Shown: piece by piece, positions 45,287 to 56,268 of the stretch | Layout of the letters: each line of letters opens with the position of its first letter | How positions within the stretch are numbered: the first letter of the stretch is position 1 | Assembly (NCBI GenBank): GCA_002633005.1 | Contig: NMRA01000540.1 | Coordinates: forward strand, 144,119-208,118 | Origin: Phoronis australis | Taxonomy: Eukaryota; Phoronida; Phoronidae | Length of the DNA: 64,000 nt | Direction of reading: 5' to 3' | Translations under genes and position numbers: made by a program | The notes under the pieces: model-generated | What the model was told of the DNA's origin: nothing | Databases searched by the model: none | Seen by the model: the letters and a program-made list of their open reading frames with translations, nothing else

Positions 45287-47400
45287 AAATTTTAGGACAC
45301 TGAATGTCGAGCCGATATTGAACTAGCTCAGTTTTGAAACTTAAGGAACATGAATGATTTTGGGGGTGAACTAATCACAGTATTTCTTAAATAACGGACA
45401 ATGTGTTTTGGACAAAAAAATCGGAAAAATAATACTTGGCAGTTCATAAAATCATTGAAAAAAACCGTTGACGTGTATCCATGCACCTCAATAGTGGGTA
45501 ACACGGTGAGAGAACATGTGTTTGCATGTAACTCCTGAATTTGGGACGACTAGTTTTTACCATTCCTCAAATTTGGTAAAAGCTCTAACTACATTAACTA
45601 ATTTTTCACATCCCACACTGGAAAATTTCTGCAGTATCTCGGTGCTGTTATCTTGTAAATCATTATTTCTGAACACCATGGCAACAGGACGAACAATGAG
45701 CGCAATGAGGTTCATTTCAGCTGCACTTAAAACTTTCGGTACCAAGGTCACTACCCTAGTATAAGGCCGTTACTCTAGTAAAAGATCGTTACTCTAGTAC
45801 AGTACAGTCACGCGATTTTTTGACAGCCCACCATATTGGGGCAACAACAAATACCCGGTACTTCCAAAATGAGTTTTCCACGGTCCACAAAATGCATACA
45901 AGGTCCACAGCTGTTTTTCAATGCTCCACGAATTTCAGACAGTGTCATCAATCGGATTTCTGTTCTCGTCACGGATTATCACCTTCTTCATTGCACTTGT
46001 TCCCACATCCATAACGATTATACTTAACGCAAAATTTGTTTCATTGAGAAAGCGCATTTTTTTAACAAACGTGCAGTTAAGTGCCTCTTAACAGTTAACA
46101 AAAATCCCTTTGTGCTTCAGCAACGCAAGACCGATATCAGTCTTTCTTCAATACAATTTATATCTTGACGTTTGAGCAATGACCTGGCTCATTGGTTTGA
46201 GTAACACAAATGGGCTCAACTGGCTTGAATTATTAAGAATGCCTTTAGGCTTGTTTGTGAGTTATGAAAATATATATTTAGTGCTGGTAAGACAAAAGAT
46301 ACTTTATCTGTGCCGACTTCTCAAAATTTTTTTGAAAAGATTAAGCTCACCAAATTCGGAAAACAACGAAAAGGCAAATTCTAGAGGTCTACCAAATATG
46401 GACATCAAACAAAATTCTTGTTCCACAAAATTCGGCCAAGAATGAGTTTGTTCCATTGGAATTAATTTTGAATGTCTGAAAATCGCACTATTTATTGAGA
46501 AAAAATCTTTACTCAAGTATTTGATGCTTTGGAATACCTACTACATTGGAGACTGTCAGTCAGAAAATACAATGAGTTGACTACTACAACATTATCAGCT
46601 AAATAACCTAATTCATTGTTGTGGGCAGTGAGCCTCAGGGGTCAGGGTTCAGAGTTCATGACTACGGTAATGAGCTTTGCGCCACCAGAGCTAGGCAAGC
46701 AAGGAAACCAAGTCTGCTCTCGGTGGTCATGTTGTTAAAGTTCAACAATTCATGTATTTGATTTTTCATACCATTGAGACAAAAAATTTTAGCTGAAATG
46801 ATAAAACGCATTTTCAAAGTAATGCTCCTGTTTAAGAGTCTTATCACAAGCGCAAACCTGAAGATTGACATATGATCCAATGTTTCAGTTTATTACAAAA
46901 AACATCTCCAGGGAGTAGTACGACACCATCAAATCAAACAAATTAAAGCCCAGTATATATTCAGGTGAATAACTGTTACAGGATTTGTTTTCGCAAACAC
47001 ATTTAAGTCTAGTCAGCACACCACCTGGGATTTTTTTGTTCTGCAAATGATCTCTTTCACAATCTAAATCAGAGTCCTTGTGTTATAATACAATTACGCA
47101 GAGAATGTTGGCAAAATTCAAGAATGAAAAAAGCAGACACTTTAAGTGAAAAAGTGCGACATCTATGCCAAAATGCAAGGGTGAAATGTTCGCCACATTC
47201 AGTCAAATTGGGAAAATGGGGCAGACGTCATATCCCTTGGCAAAAGCAATTGTAAAAATGACCAGTTGCCGATTTGGGCAATCACGGGAAAGGAATCATT
47301 AAAGACAACACCAGCCTAAACTATCCAGACTCTAGGCGCAAACAACATATGTGACTTTGATGTTTTAATCAGTGCGAAAGATAACTGATCGCTGCAAAGC
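45287..47400. other. Intergenic, nothing recognisable
   Basis: AT-rich sequence. The open frames in it (for example 45516-45764 and 46179-46445) lack similarity, splice-consistent neighbours or domain features that I could recognise. Confidence 0.5.
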
Positions 47401-48000
47401 TTCCGCTGTATGAAGCAAATGTAGGACCTTCACCGTCTCTGCGGCGGGTCGAGGCACTGTCAAACTGGTACGGTACCTATATATACTAGGCAAAAATTGA
47501 AAAGGGCCACCAAACTAAGCTAAAGTATTCGCCTCGAAATACGGAGTCCTTATCGGCCTCAATTCAACACGGCGTCAATGCTGCCAAACTTAGGAAAAAG
47601 TTACGCAATTATTAGTATCAGGTGCACTGACTTGGTTCCCAGAGCTCACACTCGACGTCAGAGGGTCAGTGGTAGGTAGTAAACAACAAATGCACGAGAA
47701 TCTGTGTACTGAAAATAATGAATTCTGTGTACACTACCGGCAAAACATGTCCTCCACGAATAATCTGCCTAACCCCAGAACACAGGTGGGACATCGCCAA
47801 ATCAGCATGGAAAACACGTCCAGTCATATGACAATGACACAATGACGCAGATCGCACCGCAACTGTCAGCTGAACGTTCAAGTCTGAAGGTCAGGGTCAA
47901 GGAAACTGATGGCAGATGGCGCTTTTTAAAAGTCGAAACCCGCGCAGATTCGCGCGATATGAGGAACGGTCCCAGCAAACGATCTAAGGGGGCTTAACTG
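47400..48000. promoter_or_regulatory. CpG-enriched stretch, possible promoter
   Basis: CpG is locally frequent (gtctctgcggcgggtcgagg; acccgcgcagattcgcgcga) compared with neighbouring sequence. The motif gatggcagatggcgc at about 47911 resembles a YY1 site (atggcg). It could be the promoter of an untranslated first exon of LRRK2. Tentative. Confidence 0.25.
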
Positions 48001-48131
48001 ATGGTGGATGAGATAATTGCAATTTTGGCCAACACGCCTGTTCAGCATAGTACGAGTCTTTATAGTCAAAAACGAGCAATAAGTGACTGTTTACAAAATT
48101 GCCAAAGTAAATACTGTAGACGCATTTCAAG

Positions 48132-48366
48132 TGCGCGCACCCAGGGGGGGGGCTCGGGGGACTTTTGGCGAAGTGGGCAAAAGGTCCGCCCCGAGAAACA
48201 AAAAGTCCGAGGAAATGGGACAAAATTTTACTAAATAAGCCAAATGTGCAATTCACAGTGGTGCTCCCGTTTTTTTTTTTTTTTTTTTTTTTTTNTCGAC
48301 CTTTGCGGGAATCCTAAACCCCCCCCCTTACTGAAAACGTAGATCCGCCACTGCTGGGTGCGCGCA
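48132..48366. mobile_element. GC-rich TIR element, gcaccca family (copy 1)
   Basis: Ends gcgcgcacccagg and ctgctgggtgcgcgc are inverted. The interior has ggggggctcgggggacttt and aagtgggcaaaaggtccgcc, shared with 53532-53782. It contains a poly-T run and a single N at 48295. Confidence 0.75.
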
Positions 48367-48599
48367 TGCAACGAGACGAGTGCCTCTGCGGTCACCAGCC
48401 AACTCATATTTTACCAAAATTTACGGCTGAGGTGGAAGAAACTGAAGTAAACACAGTCATGCAACTTCCTGTGGCTGGTGTCAAAACAGAGACACTAGAG
48501 CAGCGGCACCTTGACTAACAGGCTGCCGCCGGGTATTTCGGAAAACGACCTTCACTGAGACGTCAACTGGAACTGAATATTGACGCCCGGCAGGCATAT

Positions 48600-49283
48600 A
48601 TTCCGCGGAAGAGGGGGCGTATTTTTGGAAACTGTGTCATCTGATTAATTAAAACTGTACCCCAAACTTTGCTAAAACAATTAGGCAACAGTGACAAGAA
48701 CATACGATGAAGTAATCTCAGTCACAATTCACACTTGTTTTTCAGTGTCAGTGAAACTACTTTTCTCTGTAAATACGAAACTAAAATTTACATACATGTC
48801 AGTTCCTGTCAGTATAATTACATATGGCACTGTCAATACGTTAACTATGGATAAATACCTCTTTGAGTAAATACACTGTCATTGACATCATTGTATATTT
48901 AATATACATTCATTCGGCCACGGTAACTAACATAAGAGTCTGTCACTAAATACACACAGTACATGTCTCTCAGTCGCGAATCTAGGGGGGTTCAGTGGGT
49001 TTAACCCCCCCCGGGAAAGGATCAAAATATAATAATTAAAAGAAAGAAGAAAACGTCGCCAGCAAAACTGAAATCGGCAACGCCGCGTGGGTAAATCCCA
49101 AGTAATCCACCTAGAAAAAATGAGGGGGTCCTCCCCTGAAAAATATAATTTCTTTACATTGTGATTTGCTGTAATCACGAAAAGCAATGCATTTCGAGTT
49201 TTCGTGAGTCATTGGTAAGTCGCGCGGCGTTCAATTTTGAGTGCGCTTCCATCTGACACGTCTGAAGTAGCCAAGCACTTTAA
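48600..49283. other. Intergenic, part of a C/G-run repeat
   Basis: AT-rich, with one repeat fragment at about 48971-49140 (cgcgaatctaggggggttca and aacccccccc) similar to the ends of other TIR elements here. No gene supported. Confidence 0.4.
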
Positions 49284-50602
49284 ATGGATCCACCGCGAAA
49301 AAAGCAAAAAGCTACAGCTGTTTGTTTAGGTAACTAGTGTTTCACTCTAAGATATGTTTTGATATGATTAGGGAAAATGTTGTGGTACTCGACAACCCTC
49401 GGCCGGAATCGACGCGCATTGTTTTTACCTGATATGTCATGCCTTGTCATGCTATTACACTCCACACGTTCGTAACTTAATTTTGACTAGTGCATAATAA
49501 TATTGTGTTGCACATTAAACTTGCAGTGTGCATGCAATGTGAATGTATCTTAAAAAACGATCAACTCGTTTTCCGATCAATTGTTTGGCCCTTTCTAAGA
49601 GCCGTTGTGGCGGGTACTCACCTACACTCACCTATACCCATCTCTACCCACTTCTACCCATCTCAAAAAGTAAGATACGCAGATACGCCTCTCTCTATGT
49701 TTAGAGTTCCTTTGTGGATTTCCATTTAATTTTGCCTGACAGTGTTCTTAGAGAGATGACGACGCCTTCCTTTGGATAGGTTCAATGTATTTTGTGCCAT
49801 CTAATGGCCATTTTACGATATTAAATTGCATTGCAGTCGTGGGTGCATTCCAACGCTCAGTGTAACTCGTTTTTACAGTGAGCGGATTCAGTAAAACCAG
49901 CCTCCCCTTCAGTAACACTAGGACCTCGCTAAAAAACAAGATGTTCGCGAGATTACGTGAGATACTGCCGTGCATTTTAAATGAGATTATGTCACGGACT
50001 TCGACTAGGTTTTAGCTAGGTCCTAGCGTAGGTCCCGAAAAGTCTACTGAACGCACGCCAGGTTTAAAAGTATCCAAGGCACCCAACTGTGTCGAGCTGG
50101 GTTAACATAACAAAGAAACTAGTAGTAAAGTGCTTCAATGGAACTGTGATCACGTGGATTTCAATGACAGCACACAGTTGATGGTAGAATCAGTGCAGAC
50201 GAATTTTCCTGGTGGCTCTATCATCAATAGAATGAGTACTGAGAAAAATGTCCGAAAACTTTTCTCCTAAGGAAACAGGTTTCCTTACAGAACTGATTAA
50301 AAAAATGATGTCATAGAGAGCAAAAAAGTGACGCCAAAACAAGTCAACGGAAGCAACAGGCTTGGAGGGACATTGGGTCCAGACTGGCTCCGTCCATAGT
50401 TCCCGCAATCAGAAAAATGCAACAATAAACAGTTAAAGGACTTTTGGAAACGCTCAAAGATGAATTTTCAACACTGAAAAGGAAACCGATGGAGAACCAG
50501 CGGAGGTGGAACTTAGTCAGCGAAGATCGGGTGGTGTTAGACTTGATCCTAGATGATGACGTCAGTACGCCACCCGAAACGCTTACGATGATGACGCCCT
50601 GA
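49284..50602 (+). CDS. Possible two-exon gene with NLS-like N-terminus (weak)
   Basis: An ATG at 49284 opens MDPPRKKQKATAVCL (a nuclear-localisation-like PPRKKQK), followed by GTAACT. A frame-compatible acceptor (aaacag, 50432) leads to KGLLETLKDEFSTLKRKPME, NQRRWNLVSEDRVVLDLILD and DDVSTPPETLTMMTP with a TGA at 50600-50602. The joined product would be about 70 residues. The acceptor has a poor pyrimidine tract and I recognise no family, so this is a candidate only. The same frame stays open after the TGA (50603-51014). Confidence 0.25.
49755..49870 (-). repeat. Interspersed repeat, gagcattgaaatg family (inverted copy)
   Basis: Its reverse complement contains gagcgttggaatgcaccca, aatggccattagatggcaca and tgaacctatcc, matching the copies at 2538 and 14175. 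Confidence 0.7.
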
Positions 50603-51014
50603 ATTGGCCAGTCGGACTCTATGGAGTCCGAGGGACACACTACTACAGGTACGAGACAACATTTGAATGTGCTGTCCTCTGGTCAGTCCCACAGTCGATG
50701 CAGTCTACAAAAACTCAGGTGCTACAGTGGACGGCTAGTCCCAATGCGCTCAAGGAGCGTTGTATCCGGGACGACACCGAAAGGAATTATAACAGCAGAC
50801 GTCGGCCGTCTCCACTTTCGCGGAGTCCCGTATGTAGTTCGAGTACCAGTACACGGAGTACACCGCGGCATCCAAGAACAAAACTACTCTATGACCCCCT
50901 ATCCAGGGACAAGTAGACCGGGTACGCCACAAAGCCATCAAGCTCCATTGCGCCCGCGAGAAGCTCTGTTGGTGCTAGCAAAACAATGGAGACAGAAAAG
51001 ACGTCAAATTCCCG
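50603..51014 (+). other. CpG-rich open region with two overlapping long frames and a good donor
   Basis: One frame (from ATG 50621) stays open for about 130 codons and ends exactly where a consensus donor stands (CCCGAG/GTAAGC, about 51014). A second frame (about 50564-50916) is open for about 117 codons and reads Ser/Arg-rich (RRRPSPLSRSP, SSSTSTRSTP). CpG density is clearly above the flanks. It may be a first coding exon, an exonised promoter or chance; I cannot choose. A perfect hairpin cggactc/gagtccg lies at 50614-50631. Confidence 0.3.
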
Positions 51015-51389
51015 AGGTAAGCAGTCTTCGTATATGAACCCTAAACTAAGTCCCGTTCATGCAAGGCATTTTTTGCGGAATCACTTGCAGAAATGTTTTC
51101 CGTAACATGGGAAATTTTGTGCATTACAACAAAAATTGCGGAACCATTACATTTATTCAGACAAGTACATATTTAATACACTTTTCCTTGACAAATTCGC
51201 ATGAACTGGTCTTTTTCTTGTATGTTTCGTAAGTAATAATTAAACGATTAATAGCAAACTCGTCTTAATTTAATAACGTTTAATATGACGTGGTTGTTTT
51301 GCAAGGCGTCGTGAATAATGTAAACTATATGACAACTGAGATTTCATTGGCTCTTTGTTTGTAAAAAAATATTGATTTACATGGAATAA

Positions 51390-51740
51390 TTATAAACGCA
51401 CCTCTGCATCTGTGGTTGGTCGCAGTACAGGAGTCAATAGATACTTTCTCACGCGTATCCATTGTTGCCAAGGAGTGAGCCCCTGATCCTTCCATTTTGA
51501 AGCTTTTCTGCCAGTGTACTGTTGCGAAATATTGTGCTGTCGTGGGTTGATCCAGGCCAGCGAATCATCATTGATAAGTCGGAAACTGACAGTACAGTAC
51601 ATTCAACGAATGGAACCCCTTCCGATTGACGTACGTGACAGGATTCCTGTGCCGGATTGCATGAAACAGTCCCAAATAGGGACTCATCTAAGTTCCCTAA
51701 ATCTACTGCGTATTTTTGGACTTGTGAAAACATCGATTGC
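51390..51740 (-). pseudogene. PIF/Harbinger (HARBI1-like) transposase remnant
   Basis: On the minus strand, WPGSTHDSTIFRNSTLAEKL followed by LLGNNGYA is the core of the Harbinger DDE nuclease (WPGSxHDxxIF and LLGDxGY). After a frame change, RKYLLTPVLRPTTDAEVR matches the next conserved block (YLLTPxxxPTTxAE). The block before WPGS is also frame-shifted, and the N- and C-terminal thirds are missing. The normally acidic LLGDSGY Asp is Asn here. It is a dead transposon fragment; no intact ORF. Confidence 0.85.
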
Positions 51741-51849
51741 CCTGTTTTGTATTGTTTTAGTTTCTTTATTAAGTCAACTTTCGATTTTTTACCTGCCTAG
51801 TCTAGTTTAGATTTAGTAGCTTGGATTTCATTCGAAAAGAAACATATTT

Positions 51850-52070
51850 TATTAGCCTTGTCAAATTACGACATTGTTTAGTTTATTTTGAAAAATACTG
51901 TATGATAGTCTTTGCACCTTCACAGAGTATGTTTTATGCTGTATTGTAATTTGTCAGTATGTTGGGAGAAAATAAAAACTTAGACCTGTCCATGCAAATA
52001 TCATCAAGGAAAAGTTAAATACCGTAAAAGTGTCAATAGTGAAGTATTTCAAATGAATACAGAAAAATCA
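51850..52070. other. Intergenic, nothing recognisable
   Basis: AT-rich single-copy-looking sequence with no supported feature. Confidence 0.4.
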
Positions 52071-52073
52071 GGA

Positions 52074-52203
52074 ACCCCAACTGGGAATTGAATCACAGAT
52101 CTGTAGATTGTCGGTCTAGTGCTCTTACTGCCGAGTACTCTATATTTGTGCAATATTACCGTTTGTAATCTACAGACCTGAGGTTCGATTCCCAGTTGGG
52201 CCT
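52074..52203. repeat. tRNA-like foldback (inverted tRNA halves)
   Basis: The left arm (52074-52140) read on the minus strand has tRNA features: D-arm-like CTCGGCAGTAAGAG, anticodon-stem TAGA/TCTA enclosing CCGACAA, and a T-arm-like GTGATTCAATTCCC. The right arm (52165-52201) is an inverted copy of the T-arm half (taatctacagacctgaggtt, cgattcccagttggg). Base 33 would be C rather than U and the acceptor stem does not pair, so it is not a functional tRNA gene. Confidence 0.7.
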
Positions 52204-52209
52204 ACTGAT

Positions 52210-53370
52210 TTTTTGTGCTTATTTGACATAATTACTAACACCAATAACTAAACTCAAATCAACATTTGCTTTTCTAGACTATAGTGAGCCATTTAATGTG
52301 ATCTCTGCGCTGCCAGCACGCCAGGCTTGAGTAACAAGAGGAGACATATTAACACCATACATTATAAGTGACCCAACCGCAGGCGCACTCGCGTACTCGT
52401 CATCGCATGGCTTCATATCGTTCATGTTGCCCTCACCGCGTCACTTCAATAAAAACCAAGGCAGTGTATGTACAATATATATTTATTAATTTCAAAATGA
52501 CAAAGCCCCTCTGCCAGTCAGCAAAATGGCACGCCAACAGCACTGTACTGATAACAGTTTACAATGCCTATGAAAGTGAATTAGAACACTTTTCAAACAT
52601 TAAAAAACTGTCACCAGATATAGAGTTAAAACCAAAGAGGACATGACATGAATACACCTAACCGAAATAAAAGTTAGAAAGCTGACCCGCAGTTAGATTT
52701 TAACGATTTTCACCCATTGGGTGCTTAGATATTCTCGAGGAAGTGAGGTCACTCTTTCTGACATATGAATATATCAAGAGAAAATGGCACTTAATCAACA
52801 CCGGGAAAACTGTGTGATCAGCAGACATGCCTAAAGGAACATCAGTGCCTCCTATTGGAATTACATTTTAACAAGTCTCAGTTCTATGACAACCTAGGCG
52901 TTTGAAGTCAACTATAATGACAAAACACATTTTCCACCCAAATGAAACCATTACAGGCCATACCTTTGTGAATATGTTGTAAACTAAATAAAGACATTGA
53001 CAAAATTTTCCAAAACCCAGGGGAAATTTAATTTGATGAGTATGCTATTCTGATAGAGAGGCTCTGAATTTACAAGTTTATGTGTAGCTGAATCTGTCTC
53101 AAACAAATGGCAACTGCCACATTACAATGAGAATGAAGCAGAAACATTCATTTCAAACCATGCAATTACTTTGAGCCCTGACAAAACAATATCACACTAC
53201 ACCTGAAACACAGGCTTTCTATTGTTTGGCATTGGAATAAATACAATTTAGCCAGGACATTGATAACTCAACTGAAAGCTGAACGCATATGTACAAAAAT
53301 AATTGGATTGGATAACTCCAACTGCATCACTTGAGTGTTCTAAGGATTCGTAGGACCTAACAGACAAATA
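52210..53370. other. Intergenic, nothing recognisable
   Basis: No supported exon or RNA gene. The open frame at 52368-52646 has no recognisable domain. Confidence 0.4.
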
Positions 53371-53531
53371 TCTACAAAACTCTTTTAGATTAACCCAGTA
53401 AATGTATATATTTTCAGAAAGCACAAAGCCGGTAGAATTTGATTTCTGACTTGATACCATTCTGCCACTAATTGGATCAGATGGCCCAGTGTTTTTAGTA
53501 AAATTTAGGAAAAATGAAAGGTACATTCATA

Positions 53532-53782
53532 GCATGCTGCACCCAGGGGGGGGGGGCTCGGGGGGCTCAAATGAGCCCCCCATTTGGTGAAGTGGGCAAA
53601 AAGGTCTGCCTCTGAGCGACACAAGTCCGAGAAAATGAGCCATAAGTCCATTAAACATGTGCAAAGGCGTAATTCACAGTGGTGCTCTCATTTCTTTTTT
53701 TAATCCGCCCACTTTTTTGTTACCAAGAGGTCCACAAAGTCAGGAATTCGAGCCCCCATAATGAAGGCTGGGTGCGGGCATG
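53532..53782. mobile_element. GC-rich TIR element, gcaccca family (copy 2)
   Basis: Ends gcatgctgcacccag and ctgggtgcgggcatgc are inverted. Flanked by ata on each side, as judged by comparison with the empty site in the duplicated copy. Interior shares agtgggcaaaaaggtctgcc with 48132-48366. No coding capacity. Confidence 0.78.
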
Positions 53783-54735
53783 CATAACAACAGTTTCAGC
53801 AACAAGACCAAGTTTCGTTTTAAATTAATTTTCAAGGTGACATCTCAAAGACAATGTAAAAGTTTTCTAAATTATCTTTCACTGTATCGAGTTTTAAGTA
53901 TTTTCATATTTTTGACAGACCCACATGCAAGACAGAACATCTTAAAGTCAATTCTTAAAAGTGAAAGCATGAAAATTTTGAGACATCCAGTAATTCATTG
54001 CATAAAGCATAGTGCCTGAAAGTTCCGCAAGAATCCAGGAAGCCATTTACGAGATATGATGTTCCAAAGTTAAGACAAATTTGGAAACCTTTGAAGGGAA
54101 ATACATAACCTTTAACACATGCTTGGGGTCCATGGGCACATTAGCATGGATGTAACTTAGTAACACTGCCCATAATATACAACAAGGAAAGCCATCATAC
54201 AATGTATTTCCACTAGAGGGCTCTAGTCACTGTGAAACTAACACCCAACAACACTCAATAGAGACAACTGAAGCTACCTAGCTTCATGGACATAGTCTTG
54301 TATTGATGTCAGTTACATGCAGTAAGCTTAGGGGCATCTCCTTCATACTTGCTGTATCAACACATAAAAAGGACGAGCTCAGCTCTGCGTAGCTCAACAG
54401 ATTTTGCGCACACTTACTTTAGCTCAAATTCAGGATGGAAACATGTTTCTGCCACAGAAAGGAGCAGAATGACTTAGCTTGTATGGTTAAAAAACCTGAT
54501 TCACAAGCATTTCCAACAGCTATTGAGAGGAGACTGGTACCGTTATGTAGGACCGTATTCAAAAGTCTGCATATTCATCAAAATAGTAGAAAAATTGTAG
54601 AAATTAGCACTGTGAAAGTAATCACTTCTGAAAGAAGGAAGTGTGTAGATTTAGATTTTTGACTTGATAGCAATAAGTTCTTAATTCTGTCATGTAACCA
54701 TGTGTTTTTAGTATAATTTAGTAAAAGCAAACGTA

Positions 54736-54832
54736 CATTCATACCAAAGATACATTCATACCAAAGGTACATTCATACCAAAGGTATATTCATACCAAAG
54801 GTACATTCATATCAAAGGTACATTCATACAAA
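54736..54832. repeat. 17-bp minisatellite, about 6 copies
   Basis: Tandem copies of acattcataccaaaggt with few changes. Confidence 0.93.
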
Positions 54833-54964
54833 AACAACATCAGCAACATGACCATATTTCATTTGATATGAATCTTTCAAGATGAAATCTTAAAAATGCT
54901 GTTACAAATTTCTAAAATGTCATGTCAATTTTGTATAAAGCAACTTTCGAGTCTTTCATTAAAA

Positions 54965-56014
54965 TCGAAGTCTTATTTTTTGATTGCCCTCTTGGAAAAG
55001 TGGACCATTTAAAAACAATTCCTCAACAGGGTTGTGGAAAACAGTGCATACAGAACAGTAGGTGACGAGTACAGTCCCACTTCTGAGTCTCAAAAGTCAG
55101 CCAAACCTGGACATGTTTCTAGGGTCCAACATAGACTTAACGAAGCTGATGACCTTTTTTGGCATTATACGCCACACTAGCTCACTCTTACCAGCCAATC
55201 AGAGGAAGGGATTAGACTCTATGAACACCAGTTTGCCTTTGGGAGACGAAACATTCCAATGCATTAAGAAATAAAAATAGCTATATCTTCTCTTGAAGAC
55301 ATTAACGTATGGTACACTAAAATACGCAAGGAAACCAAACAATTGATATGATGTAAGCGATAACATCGAAAAGACAACAAAAAGATTTGCTCCAAGGGTA
55401 TTGGCTACGTGTTCAGAGATTCGGCGTTTTCAACATATTAAGTGATGACCAAAGACTAAATGCTCATTCAAAAGTTGACTTCAGTCGCACCACTAACAAG
55501 ATCACTGTCCACTGATATCACTACCCCCCAATCACGTGACTGGCAGAAATCACTTGAAGGAAGAGGTCGGCATACACTTTGTGTTGTAGCACAGTGCATC
55601 AACTCCCACCTTTTCTGACCAGGCACACCAGCGCATGATTCAATACCCTGTTGGTGACGCCCATGATGCAAATCTACAGGCATCCTGACCTCACCTGCAC
55701 TAACACGCCCTCTGTGGCCAATCTCACATCGCACAGATTTGTCGGCTAAACCTCCAAATCCGCTTGACAACTACACTGCATAGCCACTCCGCAAATGGAG
55801 AAACAACTGAACAAGAAAAGCGTGGTACACTATAATTACAAATAACGTTACTGTAGTGGTCAATAATAAAAGACTCATTACCCACCACACGCTCAATAGT
55901 CATCCATGCAGGATGAAATACAGGTTAGTTTTTTGAGTTTGCGAAGTGGGGAGTTCATTTTGGGGACTAACCGTCCACAGAGCAGGTACTGGTCAACCCC
56001 GTGGGCAGGGCAGT
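54965..56014. other. 3' flank and probable 3' UTR of RXR
   Basis: No exon recognised. It follows the RXR stop codon on the minus strand, so part of it is presumably RXR 3' UTR. I could not place a convincing AATAAA signal. Confidence 0.45.
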
Positions 56015-56268
56015 CTAGCTAACTGGGCAAGGGGTCTCCAACATTTCCATCAGGAACGTGTCAATAGGCGTGTCACCAATCAACTTGAAGAAGAACAGAT
56101 GCTCTAGGCACTTGAGGCCAATGCTTCGCAGGGCTGGCAGTCGAAGCAAAAGCTTGGCGAAGCGGCCAGGCTCATCGGAGTACCGAGCCTTGCAGTACTC
56201 TTCCAAGGACGCATAGACCATCTCGCGGAGTTTCTCCACCTCGGCGACTTCTGTCAGACCCTTTGCAT
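56015..56268 (-). CDS. RXR: RXR last exon (helices 8-12, AF-2, stop)
   Basis: Encodes [60 protein letters not shown] and [19 protein letters not shown], then CPVS and TAG. The dimer-interface helix 10 ([18 protein letters not shown]) and AF-2 (TFLMEMLE) are nearly identical to human RXR. Acceptor TTTTTCACAG. Confidence 0.98.

Larger units (their letters stand above)
53380..54960. repeat. Diverged segmental duplication (two copies, about 53.4-53.9 and 54.6-54.96 kb)
   Basis: Both copies carry, in order, tttctgacttgata / ttttgacttgatag, tgtttttagtaaaattta / tgtttttagtataattta, tacattcata, acagtttcagcaacaagacc / acatcagcaacatgacc, and tttcaaggtgacatct / tttcaagatgaaatct. A third, more diverged copy begins at about 59945. 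Copy 1 has taken a GC-rich TIR element; copy 2 has a 17-bp minisatellite at the matching place. Confidence 0.7.

Noticed and set aside
52074-52203. Functional tRNA gene at the foldback
   Set aside because: The acceptor stem does not pair, base 33 is not U, and the second half is inverted.
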